Made by a program: the position numbers and the translations under genes. The notes beneath the pieces were generated by a model. That model was not told the origin of the DNA, searched no databases, and saw only the letters and a list, made by a program, of their open reading frames with translations. DNA of 64,000 bases, taken from CAYNFR01 sp964616755. GTDB taxonomy: Bacteria; Bacteroidota; Bacteroidia; Chitinophagales; Saprospiraceae. The stretch's first letter is position 1; each line of letters opens with the position of its first letter. The DNA lies in NCBI GenBank assembly GCA_964616755.1, contig CAZTSI010000003.1, positions 76,923 through 140,922 on the forward strand. Direction: 5' to 3'. Below are positions 53,675 through 63,734 of the stretch, in pieces.

Positions 53675-56600
53675 ATGAAAATTGGAATTTTTGGTTTAGT
53701 GATGGTATGCTTTTTGGTCGCGTGCAATGAAAAACAGGATAAAATATTAGTTTTTTCAAAGACTGAGGGATTTCGGCATAGCAGCATTCCTGCGGGTATC
53801 GCGGCTATCCAAGCTATGGGTGCTGCGAATGGTTACACGGTGGACGCCACCGAAGATGCACAGCTGTTCGAACAAAATAATCTCGAGCAATATGCCGCCG
53901 TCATTTTTCTCAGCACCACTGGTGATGTCCTAAATGATGACCAACAAGTGGCCTTTCAGCGCTATATTCAAGCGGGTGGGGGATATGTGGGTATCCATGC
54001 AGCAGCAGATACAGAGTATGATTGGCCTTGGTATGGAGGTCTAGTCGGTGCTTATTTTCAAAGTCATCCTAATAATCCTAATGTGCGCGATGCGGTTATT
54101 AATAAGACGGAACATAGCCATCCATCTACGGATCATTTGGCTGATAAATGGGATCGTACCGACGAATGGTATAACTATCGATCCATTTCGGCTAATATTA
54201 CCACTTTGCTTAATTTAGATGAGACAACGTATGAAGGCGGCACTAACGGAGAGCATCACCCGATTGCATGGTATCACGAATATGATGGTGGTCGAGCATT
54301 TTATACAGGTGGCGGGCATACAGATGAGTCATTTCAAGAGTCGGCATTCGTTGAGCACCTCAGCAAAGCCATCGATTGGGTGATGGAGTCAGGACGTAAA
54401 CTCGATTACACCAAATCCACTGTAATGCCTGAACCAAACCGATTTGTGCTAGACGTGTATGACTCTTTTTTCAATGAACCGATGGAAATGGAGCTTTTAC
54501 CTGATGGGCGAATAGTGATCGTAGAAAGAAAAGGGGATGTTAAACTGTATACCCCGAAAACAGGGAAGACAGAGAAAATAGCGCATATTGACGTGCATAC
54601 GGTTCATGAAGATGGATTGATGGGTATCGCCCTCGACCCCAATTACGCTCAAAATAAATATGCCTACATCTGTTATAGTGACCCGAAAGAGAGTCATCAA
54701 AATATTTCTAGGTTTGTTTTTGATCCAGACGCTGAAAAGGTATTGAGTGATGAAAAGGTGGTTTTAACTGTCCCAGTTCAACGAGATGAATGTTGCCATT
54801 CAGCGGGATCTGTCGAATTTGATGCAAAGGGCTTTCTATACGTGAGCTTTGGCGACAATACTAATCCATTTCACTCTGAGGGTACGGCTCCTATTGATGA
54901 GCGGGCAGGCAAAAGTCCTTTTGATGCGCAAAAATCTAGTGCAAATATGAATGATTTAAGAGGCAAAATCATCAGAATTAAGGTGAATGAAGATGCTAGC
55001 TATTCCATACCTGATGGCAATCTTTTTGCCAAAGATGGATCTCAAGGTAGGCCAGAAATCTATGTGATGGGCTGTAGGAATCCTTTTCGATTTTCTATTG
55101 ATCCAAAAAATGGCTATGTATATTGGGGAGATGTAGGTCCAGACGCTCGAGATGACAATCCGACACGTGGCCCAAAAGGTCATGATGAAGTGAATCAAGC
55201 CAAGAAACCTGGATTCTTTGGATGGCCGTATTTCATTGGTAATAATAAGCCATATTACGATTTTGATTTTGCTACCGAAAAAAGTGGCGCTCTCTTTGAT
55301 CCAAGAGCTCCTGTGAATAATTCTCCGAACAATACAGGCCTTAAAAACCTACCTCCTGCTCAGCCAGCAATGATCTATTACCCTTATGGCAAATCTGAAG
55401 AGTTCCCTTTAGTCAAAACAGGTGGCCGTAATGCGATGGCAGGGCCAATCTATTACAGTGATTTGTACGAAGGGAAAAAGGATGCTTTCCCAGAATATTA
55501 CGACGGCAAATTGTTCACGTACGAGTGGATGAGAGGTTGGATAATGGCCGTTAGTTTTGATAGCAATGGAGACATGACGCATATGGAACCTTTCGCGCCC
55601 CAATATAAATGGAGTAATTTGATCGATGTAATATTGACTCCCGAGGGTGATTTATTACTGTTGGAATATGGCGCGGGGTGGTTTACAGCTAATAAAGATG
55701 CCCGATTATCAAGATTGAAATATGTAGCGGGTAACCGTCAGCCGACGGCTTCCTTTTCCATAGATAAAACAGCTGGTGGCTTGCCGCTCACCGTTTCAGT
55801 CGATGCGTCCCAATCAAAAGATAATGATGGGGACGTGTTGACATATGAATGGAATTTTGGGGACGGACAAAAGGGCAACGGAAAGCAAACCGAGCATACG
55901 TATCAAAAGCCAGGAGATTATACCATTATTCTGAAAGTGACAGATCCAGACGGACAAACTAGCACCAGTCAATCCAAAGTCTTGGCGGGCAATGAGCCGC
56001 CAGTAGTGGATATCGTGATCAAAGGTAATTCGCAATTTTTTTGGCCGGGCATTCCTTTAACCTACGAAGTCACAGGAAAAGACCTTGAAGACGGCAATAT
56101 TTCTGCAGATCAGCTTAACCTAACAGTCGATTATCTTGAGCGAGGATATGACATTACCACCATTGCACAAGGTCATCAGGCACTTGCCGAGTTGAACCGA
56201 AAGCATCCAGGATTAGAATTAATAGAAGGGAATGATTGTGCTAGCTGTCATAAGTTAGATGGACCTTCTATAGGTCCGAGCTATCAGAATGTTGCCGATA
56301 AATATAAATCAAAACGTTCAGCAGCAATTGCTGACCTTGCCGGAAAAATAATCAATGGCGGTGGCGGCGTATGGGGAGAGACAGCAATGGCGGCTCATCC
56401 TGATCTTACGCTCAAGGATGCCACTGTGATGGCTGAATATATTATGTCTTTGGCCGAAAAGAAAGTGGATATACAAATTCCATCACATGGCAGTTATACC
56501 TTTGATGTTCCAAAAGACAAAAAGTCAGGAGGTACATGGGTAATGTTAGCGTCTTATACAGACAGAGGAGCTACAGGTTCTACGCCCATTCGTTCATTCA

Positions 56601-57049
56601 AAAATGTACTTTTGAGAAGCCCTTTTATCTCGGCAGCGGATTTTCATGCCATAGATGGTAGTACAAAATTCACTATCACCCCTGAACTCAGCCCTACTGT
56701 AAAAGAACCTATGGATGTAGTTATCGCTATGGATAATGGGACGGTGTCATACGAAGGAATTGATCTATCGGATATTGGCACAATTACTATTACAGCGATG
56801 GCGCCTGCCGCATTTGTAGGCGGCGGAGTTCTCGAATTGCATCTTGATAAAGTATCGGATCGACCTATTGCTCAAGCAAATATTAACATAAATGCTAAAC
56901 AAGAGCCCGACAATTATACACTGATACTGCCAGCGCAAGAGGGGAAGCATACCTTGATTTTGCGATCTGTATCTGCGGATCCATCAAAACCTGTAGGCAT
57001 AATCGTGGGCATGACTGTTCAACCTAGCTTACAAAAGGACTCGATGTAA
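53675..57049 (+). CDS. ThuA - PQQ propeller - PKD - cytochrome c lipoprotein
   Basis: 1124 residues from ATG 53675, with a lipoprotein signal (VMVCFLVAC, Cys about residue 17). Order: a ThuA-type domain, about residues 22-250 (ILVFSKTEGFRHSSI, GGGYVGIHAAADTEYDWPWYG, FYTGGGHTDES); a GSDH-like PQQ propeller, about 255-685 (DVYDSFFNEPMEMELLPDGRI, ECCHSAGSVEFD, GCRNPFRFSID); a PKD domain, about 690-770 (ASFSIDKTAGGLPLTVSVDAS, YEWNFGDGQKG); a class I cytochrome c, about 840-930 (NDCASCHKLDGPSIGP, CxxCH at residues 855-859); and a jelly-roll, CBM6-like tail. It should bind a polymer, oxidise sugars and carry electrons. The in-frame upstream start at 53624 is not signal-like. Confidence 0.9.
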   Translation: MKIGIFGLVMVCFLVACNEKQDKILVFSKTEGFRHSSIPAGIAAIQAMGAANGYTVDATEDAQLFEQNNLEQYAAVIFLSTTGDVLNDDQQVAFQRYIQAGGGYVGIHAAADTEYDWPWYGGLVGAYFQSHPNNPNVRDAVINKTEHSHPSTDHLADKWDRTDEWYNYRSISANITTLLNLDETTYEGGTNGEHHPIAWYHEYDGGRAFYTGGGHTDESFQESAFVEHLSKAIDWVMESGRKLDYTKSTVMPEPNRFVLDVYDSFFNEPMEMELLPDGRIVIVERKGDVKLYTPKTGKTEKIAHIDVHTVHEDGLMGIALDPNYAQNKYAYICYSDPKESHQNISRFVFDPDAEKVLSDEKVVLTVPVQRDECCHSAGSVEFDAKGFLYVSFGDNTNPFHSEGTAPIDERAGKSPFDAQKSSANMNDLRGKIIRIKVNEDASYSIPDGNLFAKDGSQGRPEIYVMGCRNPFRFSIDPKNGYVYWGDVGPDARDDNPTRGPKGHDEVNQAKKPGFFGWPYFIGNNKPYYDFDFATEKSGALFDPRAPVNNSPNNTGLKNLPPAQPAMIYYPYGKSEEFPLVKTGGRNAMAGPIYYSDLYEGKKDAFPEYYDGKLFTYEWMRGWIMAVSFDSNGDMTHMEPFAPQYKWSNLIDVILTPEGDLLLLEYGAGWFTANKDARLSRLKYVAGNRQPTASFSIDKTAGGLPLTVSVDASQSKDNDGDVLTYEWNFGDGQKGNGKQTEHTYQKPGDYTIILKVTDPDGQTSTSQSKVLAGNEPPVVDIVIKGNSQFFWPGIPLTYEVTGKDLEDGNISADQLNLTVDYLERGYDITTIAQGHQALAELNRKHPGLELIEGNDCASCHKLDGPSIGPSYQNVADKYKSKRSAAIADLAGKIINGGGGVWGETAMAAHPDLTLKDATVMAEYIMSLAEKKVDIQIPSHGSYTFDVPKDKKSGGTWVMLASYTDRGATGSTPIRSFKNVLLRSPFISAADFHAIDGSTKFTITPELSPTVKEPMDVVIAMDNGTVSYEGIDLSDIGTITITAMAPAAFVGGGVLELHLDKVSDRPIAQANININAKQEPDNYTLILPAQEGKHTLILRSVSADPSKPVGIIVGMTVQPSLQKDSM

Positions 57050-57282
57050 TATGTATAGAAGTTTTTGAGCTTTTGGGCTAGAAGGTGGGATATCAAAATA
57101 TTCTTCTTTAGCCCCAAAACTAGACTATATTTGCAATCCGTTAGGGCGTACGTCTTAGCCGAACACACTCTTTCATTGAGTTTTTTATCGCAAGAAAACT
57201 GGGGTTGTCGATTTTTTGAATTATTAATTATCCATTCCACCTGCATAGCAAATGAACTATTAGCTTGGAACAACACACTTTC

Positions 57283-59205
57283 ATGAGTACATTTAAAGAT
57301 TTTAGCCTTGATCGCAGCATTTTGCGAGCCATAGATGAATTAGGCTTTCACACCCCGACTGCCGTTCAAGCAGAGACAATTCCAGCTATTTTAAATAGCA
57401 AAAACGATTTGATTGCCTTGGCACAGACAGGTACAGGCAAAACTGCCGGATTTGGGCTACCCGTTTTGCAGCAAATTGATGCGGATAATGCTTATGTGCA
57501 AGCGATCATCCTATGCCCTACAAGAGAGTTGTGCCTTCAGATTACCAAAGATCTCGAGAGCTATGCACGATATCTCCAGCAAATAAATATTCTCGCCGTT
57601 TATGGCGGAACCAAATATGATAAGCAAATCAGAGAGCTCAGAAGAGGAGTTCATGTTGTCGTAGGTACACCTGGTCGAGTGTTAGATCTTATTGAAAAGA
57701 ATGCACTTAAAATAAATCATATTAAGTGGCTTGTCTTGGATGAGGCAGATGAAATGCTCAATATGGGCTTTAGGCAGTCACTCGACGATATACTCGTTAC
57801 TACTCCTGCTGAAAAGCAAACCTTACTCTTTTCGGCAACAATGCCATCAGAAGTTAGAAGAATAGCTTCTAGTTACATGCGGCAGCCGCAAGAAATTAGT
57901 GTGGGAAACAAAAATACTGGTGGTAAGGATATAGAACACCATTATTACGTCGTCAAGTCATCTGACAAATATCTTGCCCTCAAGCGCATTGCCGATATGC
58001 ATCATGATATGTACGGCATCGTTTTTTGTCGTACGCGCCAGGAGACCCAACGTACCGCGGAGCAGCTCATTGAAGATGGCTACAATGCAGACGTTATCAA
58101 TGGAGATCTTTCGCAAGCACAGCGGGATCAAGTGATGCATCGTTTCAGAACCAAACAAATTAATCTATTAGTGGCGACTGATGTTGCTGCAAGAGGTATA
58201 GACGTGTCAGAATTAACCCACGTCATCAATCTCAATCTACCCGATGATCTAGAAGTCTATGTGCACCGGAGTGGGCGTACTGGACGCGCTGGCAACAAAG
58301 GAATATCTATCATCCTCACACACTCTCGTGAAGGGAGAAGACTGAGAGATTTAGAAAAGATGGTGGGTAAAAGCTTCGAACACAAGCTAGTCCCTTCAGG
58401 TGACGATGTTTTTGCGCAACGATTATTGAACTTTGCCGAACGGATTGACAATGCTCCGGTGGACGAATCAAAACTTAAACGTGTTTTGCCAGCCGTTAGC
58501 CAAAAGCTTATTCATTTAGATAGAGAAGACTTGTTGAAGCGCTTATTGGCCTTGGAGTTGAATAGGTTTTTAGAATATTACGACACAGCTAAAGACCTTA
58601 ATGTGAACGCGGGTGGATCTAATAGTAGGTTGGATCAAAACCAATACGGCACTCGTCAAAGAGAAGACCGCGGACGGTCTGGCAGGGACGATAGATTTAG
58701 TGATGTAGCAAGAGGAGAAAGTCGTTCTTCGAGTAAAGTCGAAAGGTCTGGAGATACAAGTAGAGGTGATCGACAGTCGGAGCGCAAAGAGGGTCGATCT
58801 CGAAATATGAATTTTAGTCGATTTTATATTAATTTAGGTGAGAAGAATAAAATTAAAGCCGCCAACCTTATTGGTCTAATCAATGAAAATATGCCTTCTC
58901 CGGATATCGAAATCGGGAAAATAGATATTCTTAGGAATTTTTCTTTCTTTGAAATAGACAAGCAATACGAGAAGGTAGTTATTGACGCTTTCAAGGACGC
59001 AGCTTTTGGGCAAACGAAGATTGTAGTTGAAGTGGCGAATGCCGCAGAAGCTCCCGCCTATGAACCTAAAAAGACAAAGAAAAAATCAGAGGATCGACCT
59101 GCTGGCGGCGGTGGATTTAGCCGTTTTGGGCGAGATGGATCTTTCCCTAAAAAGAAACATAAGGACTCATCTAAAGAGCGCAAAGCCAAGAAGAAGCTTA
59201 GATAG
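57283..59205 (+). CDS. DEAD-box RNA helicase with DbpA-like RNA-binding domain
   Basis: 640 residues. DEAD-box motifs: Q-motif FHTPTAVQAETIP, AQTGTGKTAGFG (I), PTREL (Ia), LVLDEADEML (II), FSATMP (III), ARGIDVSELTHVI (V) and HRSGRTGRAG (VI). Then an Arg/Ser/Gly/Asp-rich linker (about 450-510) and a DbpA/RRM-like domain (FYINLGEKNKIKAANLIGLI). A Lys/Arg-rich tail follows. It unwinds structured RNA in ribosome assembly or cold stress. The preceding 230 bases are a likely long 5' leader with an imperfect stem near 57073-57125. ATG 57283 is preferred over TTG 57265. Confidence 0.93.
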   Translation: MSTFKDFSLDRSILRAIDELGFHTPTAVQAETIPAILNSKNDLIALAQTGTGKTAGFGLPVLQQIDADNAYVQAIILCPTRELCLQITKDLESYARYLQQINILAVYGGTKYDKQIRELRRGVHVVVGTPGRVLDLIEKNALKINHIKWLVLDEADEMLNMGFRQSLDDILVTTPAEKQTLLFSATMPSEVRRIASSYMRQPQEISVGNKNTGGKDIEHHYYVVKSSDKYLALKRIADMHHDMYGIVFCRTRQETQRTAEQLIEDGYNADVINGDLSQAQRDQVMHRFRTKQINLLVATDVAARGIDVSELTHVINLNLPDDLEVYVHRSGRTGRAGNKGISIILTHSREGRRLRDLEKMVGKSFEHKLVPSGDDVFAQRLLNFAERIDNAPVDESKLKRVLPAVSQKLIHLDREDLLKRLLALELNRFLEYYDTAKDLNVNAGGSNSRLDQNQYGTRQREDRGRSGRDDRFSDVARGESRSSSKVERSGDTSRGDRQSERKEGRSRNMNFSRFYINLGEKNKIKAANLIGLINENMPSPDIEIGKIDILRNFSFFEIDKQYEKVVIDAFKDAAFGQTKIVVEVANAAEAPAYEPKKTKKKSEDRPAGGGGFSRFGRDGSFPKKKHKDSSKERKAKKKLR

Positions 59206-59355
59206 GGATTTATATAGGTTGGAATGATGGATTGGTTTTTTATTGAAGTTGTAGCCAATGGAATGATTTTGGCATCAATCGTACACTACAAGTCGCATGA
59301 GCCGAATGCCTGTTATGGTATTGGATGAGTTGAAGCTCTAAGATTCACCTTATAC

Positions 59356-61539
59356 TTATTTATACCCCAATAATCTTAGTGCATTCAGTACAACTAAGAC
59401 CGTTGAGCCTTCGTGTCCTATGACTGCAGGCCCTATGGCAATTGTCCCCATAATCGTCAATGGCACCAAAATCGCTACCATGCCTAAGCTGATGATAAGA
59501 TTTTGCTTAATGATTTGATTGGCTTTTCTACTGAGCCCTATGGCAAAGGGTAGATTGTCCAATTTGTCGGACATCAAGGCAATATCTGCCGTTTCTAGGG
59601 CTACGTCTGAACCCGCTGCGCCCATCGCTATTCCTACGGTACTCCGTGCCATGGCGGGTGCATCATTCACCCCATCACCTACCATTGCCACATTGCCAAC
59701 TTCATTTTTTAGTGTTATAATCGCCCTTACTTTGTCTTCTGGTAACAAACTACCCATTGGGTCTGTAATTCCAATATTTTTAGCAATGGCATCCGCTACT
59801 TTTTGGTTATCACCCGTTAACATGACCATTCGCTTTATACCCATTTTTTTTAAAGCCGCTAAAGTTTTGACAGCTTCTGGTCTAGCTACATCCATAGCGG
59901 CAACAACACCTAAATAGTCCTTGTCTTGATGAATGATCATAGCAGTGTGACCCTCTGATTCTAGTGTTGCCATTTGGTGGTCTATTTCTTCGGGTATTTT
60001 TTTGCTGGTCAATTCTTCAAAGAGTCTTCGATTACCTATGTGGATGGTGCTGTTTTCGCAAGTAGCTTGGACGCCTCTGGCGATTAAAGCTTTCAAATTT
60101 TCGGCTTTTGGTAAAGATGTATCTCCTAATTCTTTTTTTCCCCCTTCTACGATGGCTGCGGCTAAGGGATGATCACTAAGGGCTTCGACGGCAGCAGCCA
60201 TTTTTAATAGGTGTATACGGCTATTTTTGCCAAACGGAATAGCATGGGTCAAAGTGGGTCGACCTTCTGTGAGCGTGCCAGTTTTATCAAAAGCTATGGC
60301 CTTCAGTCCTCCCAAATCCTCCAGTGGCCTACCGCCTTTAATCAAAACACCCTGTCGAGCGGCACGAGCAATGCCCGCTAATACAGCACTAGGTGTGGAG
60401 ATAGCCAAGGCGCATGGAGAGGCAGCAATAAGCACAGACATAGCTCTGTAAAAGCTCTCATGAAAAAGCTCATCGATCACTACGAAGGCAAACATCAGCA
60501 GGAGTACCAAGAACAATACACTCGGCACATAGTACTTTTCAAATTTATCGGTAAGATGTTGTGTGGGTGATTTTTGGGTTTCCGCTTCCTTTACCAAATT
60601 TATCAATCGAGACAGAGTACTATCATGGGCTTCTTTAAGTACTTTTATTTCTAGAACGCTGCTGCCATTGATGGTGCCCGCAAAAACTCGATGTTCTGCC
60701 AAAAGCCTATTAATATCTTGATCTGTCGGCCAATGGGGACTTGGGCACTTTTCAACTGGCACACTTTCGCCAGTAATCGAGGCCTGATTGACAGAACTGA
60801 CACCTTTGATCACTACTCCATCAGCAGCAATTTTTGAGTTAGGTTTTACAACAATTATATCACCTAACTTTAACTCCTTAATATTCACTTCGACAAGTGA
60901 ATTATTCTGTTTTAATAATGCCATAGGTGGGGCTAAATCAGATAAGGCTGCAATCGATTTTCTTGCCCTTTTCATAGCATAATGTTCCAAGGCGTGCCCT
61001 AAACTAAACAAGAAAAGTAACAGCGCCCCTTCGCCCCATTTCCCTAATGCTACTGCGCCTACGGCTGCAAAAAGCATCAGAAAATCGATAGCAAACTTGC
61101 CACGCAGTATATCCCTTCCCGCCGTAAGAAAGGTAAAATAGCCTCCAAAAAAACTGGCAATAACAAATGCAACAATAGACAAGCTTTTCGGTGCCAGATC
61201 AAAAAATGACCAAAATGCGCCTAAACTCCATGTCACGCCACTGATGACGGCAAATGTCAATTCGATGTTCTCTCCAAGGAGCGCTTCAATCCATGCCGTT
61301 CTTTTAGAAATGAGCCTATCCTGCCTTTGTCCAGTACCTTTTATTTTAAGATCATGCGCTTTGATGAGGGAGCGTATTTCAGCCTCGTTTGTCACCTGAT
61401 CATCCCATTCTAGGTAAACAGAGCCTGCGGAAGAGACGGTGGCTCGCTTCATTCCTTTGACCTTGCAAAGTATTTGCTCCATTCTTCGCGCTTTGCGCGC
61501 ATGACTGAATTTACCAATTTCTAGCTGTAGTTGGTTCAT
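59356..61539 (-). CDS. P1B-4-type metal-transporting ATPase
   Basis: About 727 residues from ATG 61539; the ATG at 61599 would add 20 residues. A degenerate HMA-like N-domain without CxxC is followed by TM helices, the actuator TGE of SITGESVPVEK, the ion-site motif SPC (residues 374-376, ASPCALAISTPSAVL), the phosphorylation Asp418 in FDKTGTLTEG, the MVGDGVNDAPA hinge, and HEGSTVLVVLNALRLL in the last helix. SPC plus HEGST are the marks of the P1B-4 subgroup, which exports Co2+, Zn2+, Fe2+ or Cd2+ rather than Cu+. The exact metal is not shown. Stands alone. Confidence 0.9.
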   Translation of the reverse strand: MNQLQLEIGKFSHARKARRMEQILCKVKGMKRATVSSAGSVYLEWDDQVTNEAEIRSLIKAHDLKIKGTGQRQDRLISKRTAWIEALLGENIELTFAVISGVTWSLGAFWSFFDLAPKSLSIVAFVIASFFGGYFTFLTAGRDILRGKFAIDFLMLFAAVGAVALGKWGEGALLLFLFSLGHALEHYAMKRARKSIAALSDLAPPMALLKQNNSLVEVNIKELKLGDIIVVKPNSKIAADGVVIKGVSSVNQASITGESVPVEKCPSPHWPTDQDINRLLAEHRVFAGTINGSSVLEIKVLKEAHDSTLSRLINLVKEAETQKSPTQHLTDKFEKYYVPSVLFLVLLLMFAFVVIDELFHESFYRAMSVLIAASPCALAISTPSAVLAGIARAARQGVLIKGGRPLEDLGGLKAIAFDKTGTLTEGRPTLTHAIPFGKNSRIHLLKMAAAVEALSDHPLAAAIVEGGKKELGDTSLPKAENLKALIARGVQATCENSTIHIGNRRLFEELTSKKIPEEIDHQMATLESEGHTAMIIHQDKDYLGVVAAMDVARPEAVKTLAALKKMGIKRMVMLTGDNQKVADAIAKNIGITDPMGSLLPEDKVRAIITLKNEVGNVAMVGDGVNDAPAMARSTVGIAMGAAGSDVALETADIALMSDKLDNLPFAIGLSRKANQIIKQNLIISLGMVAILVPLTIMGTIAIGPAVIGHEGSTVLVVLNALRLLGYK

Positions 61540-61688
61540 ATGAAGCCGTAAGGTCAGAGTTAGTATATGAACCGAAATATAAGACGATTCCTTAAGCATA
61601 CAGCCGCTGGAGATGTTATTTCATTTTTATTTATATGTATCTTACTCTGTACGCAGGCGCGATGGCATGTCTAAAAGTCACACAGTGC

Positions 61689-62414
61689 TCATCGTGCTTG
61701 TATCACTTCATTGGTGTCAGTATCATACAGCAAGATGCATTCGGTCATATCGTCAAGACAGCCAGCTAGCTGCCCGTCGTTTGTCCAAATAGCACTCCTG
61801 CCTGCGCTTTCAAACCCATCACACCAACCTAGGCTGTTAGCCATTAATACGGGCATAGACCATTTTTTAGCCACCTCAGCATAATGCTTCATAGCGGCGT
61901 CAAGACCTGTTATAGGCTTCGCCACCGTGGCTACATAGATGTCAGCACCCATAGCAGCTGCCATCGCCGCGTGACTGGATTGTAAACTTTCGTAGCAGAT
62001 GGCGGGCGCTACGCTCGTGTTAGCTATGTTCAGCATCAACTGCTCATCGCCGGGCACAAAAAAGGGCTTTTCGTCATCGTGTAGCTGCTGTTTGGCATAG
62101 GCTCGGCGAGGTAAGCCGGGTTGAAATATGAGCAGGCTGATTTGTATTCCTGCGGCGACTTTTATAGGCATGCCCCCTCCGATGGTTATTCTCTTTGAGT
62201 CGCTCAGCTGCTGGATATCAGCCAAAAGCACGGTGTCTTGATGCGTAGCCAACTGCGAGGCCAGACTTGGTTCGTAGCTCGTGAGAGAGAGTTCGGAAAA
62301 GAAGATAGCGTCCGCCCGGTGCGAAGAGGCTAACTGAACTAGGCGGAGATGTTTTTGGATATTGCTGGCAATGTCTCCTTTTTTGGGCCTTGTTTGGGCG
62401 ATGCTAATCCTCAT
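61689..62414 (-). CDS. Carbon-nitrogen hydrolase (nitrilase superfamily) protein
   Basis: 241 residues, a single-domain nitrilase-fold enzyme. The catalytic triad is visible: Glu in FFSELSLTSYEP, Lys in YAKQQLHDDEKPFF, Cys in APAICYESLQSS. Small amidases of this size often act on omega-amides or small amides; substrate unknown. Cytoplasmic. 59 bases after the aldo/keto reductase gene on the same strand. Confidence 0.87.
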   Translation of the reverse strand: MRISIAQTRPKKGDIASNIQKHLRLVQLASSHRADAIFFSELSLTSYEPSLASQLATHQDTVLLADIQQLSDSKRITIGGGMPIKVAAGIQISLLIFQPGLPRRAYAKQQLHDDEKPFFVPGDEQLMLNIANTSVAPAICYESLQSSHAAMAAAMGADIYVATVAKPITGLDAAMKHYAEVAKKWSMPVLMANSLGWCDGFESAGRSAIWTNDGQLAGCLDDMTECILLYDTDTNEVIQAR

Positions 62415-62473
62415 GCCGCCACTTGTTTAAGACCGATGCTTGGAGTAAATGCCATTAGTACACAGCTTGATCA

Positions 62474-63508
62474 TTAAGGTGCAGGATCAGGTATAGCTTG
62501 ATGCACGGCCTCTATTTCTTTTAAGCATTCTTTCGATAAGGTAATACCATGAGAGGCTATGTTTTCTTTAAGTTGGGGCATTGTGGTAGCACCAATGATA
62601 TTGCTCGTGACAAAACTTCTGTCGTTGACAAATGCCAGCGACATTTGCGCTAGGCTGAGCTCATATTTCGCGGCTATTTTAAGATAATCCTTAGTAGCCT
62701 CTATGGATTGCGCCGAGTTATAGCGCGCCATCGACTTGAATTGGTGTATGCGATCAGAGGGCTGAGCGGTATCATTTTCGTATTTGCCGCTCAAGCGACC
62801 AAAAGCCATAGGCGAATAGGCGAGGAGGCCTACGCCCTCTCTGAGGGACATCTCGGCCAAGCCTGTTTCGAAGCTGCGGTTGAGCAGATTGTAGGGATTT
62901 TGTATCGAGACGAGTTTGGGTAAATCGTGTTTTTCGGCTAGGCGCAGGTATTGCATCATACCCCAGGGGGTTTCATTAGAAATGCCTATGTATCGTATTT
63001 TGCCAGCTTGTCTTTGTCGCTCTAAGGCGGTCAAAATATCGAGGATGTTATCCTCCCATTCATCGAGCTGACGGTAGCCGCGAACGCTAAAGAAGTTGGT
63101 CCGGCGGGCGGGCCAATGGATTTGGAAGACGTCGAGATAATCGGTCTGTAGCCGCTTCAGGGAGGACTCGATAGCGGACCCGATGCTACTTGCGCTGTAG
63201 TCGGTCACCTCGCGTATGTGGTTAGTATAAGGCCCCGGGCCGGCAATTTTAGAGGCGAGGACGATCTTATCGCGTTGGCCTGTGGCATGGAGCCATGTGC
63301 CGATATATTGTTCTGTCAAGCCCGAGGTCGCTGCGCGTGCAGGCACCGGATAGAGTTCGGCCGTATCAAAAAAGTTAACACCCTGCTCGAGGGCATATGA
63401 CATCTGCTCATGTGCCTCGGCCTCTGTATTTTGCTCTCCCCAAGTCATGGTGCCCAGACAGATCACACTAACCTGAATATCTGTATTGCCTAATGTTCTA
63501 TACCGCAT
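62474..63508 (-). CDS. Aldo/keto reductase (Tas-like)
   Basis: 344 residues from ATG 63508 (RYRTLGNTDIQVSVICLGTMTWGEQNTEAEAH), NADPH-dependent reductase of the AKR barrel. The catalytic tetrad: Asp and Tyr in FFDTAELYP, Lys in VLASKIAG, His in VFQIHWPARR. LLAYSPMAFGRLSGKY and the cofactor-binding C-terminal block follow the family. The closest named type is Tas/YghZ-like. An upstream TTG at 63532 would add eight residues. Confidence 0.92.
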   Translation of the reverse strand: MRYRTLGNTDIQVSVICLGTMTWGEQNTEAEAHEQMSYALEQGVNFFDTAELYPVPARAATSGLTEQYIGTWLHATGQRDKIVLASKIAGPGPYTNHIREVTDYSASSIGSAIESSLKRLQTDYLDVFQIHWPARRTNFFSVRGYRQLDEWEDNILDILTALERQRQAGKIRYIGISNETPWGMMQYLRLAEKHDLPKLVSIQNPYNLLNRSFETGLAEMSLREGVGLLAYSPMAFGRLSGKYENDTAQPSDRIHQFKSMARYNSAQSIEATKDYLKIAAKYELSLAQMSLAFVNDRSFVTSNIIGATTMPQLKENIASHGITLSKECLKEIEAVHQAIPDPAP

Positions 63509-63529
63509 ACCTTTTTTTACTCTTTTGCG

Positions 63530-63537
63530 CAAAAGTA
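63530..63537 (-). promoter_or_regulatory. Putative -7 box (TACTTTTG) of the aldo/keto reductase gene
   Basis: Exact TAnnTTTG match, minus strand, 21 bases from the ATG at 63508. It lies inside a small palindrome (TTTTGCGCAAAA), which may be a regulatory site or chance. Confidence 0.4.
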
Positions 63538-63734
63538 GTGAATCGTAGGCATCTGTACGAACTAGGGAGAAGATTAGGGTGAGGGGCTTTTGTCAAATTT
63601 ATGTATGTCGGAAACGTAGAATTTTGTTTTTCAAAGTAAATACTTGCTATTATTAGAAGATTATTATTTTTTTCAATATATAATTTGCATTATTCTATAA
63701 TAGAGAATATATTGTCTTATCAAACCAGTGGATT

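Noticed and set aside
63540..63734. CRISPR repeat or leader before cas6
   Set aside because: No direct repeats were found; the sequence is A+T-rich only.
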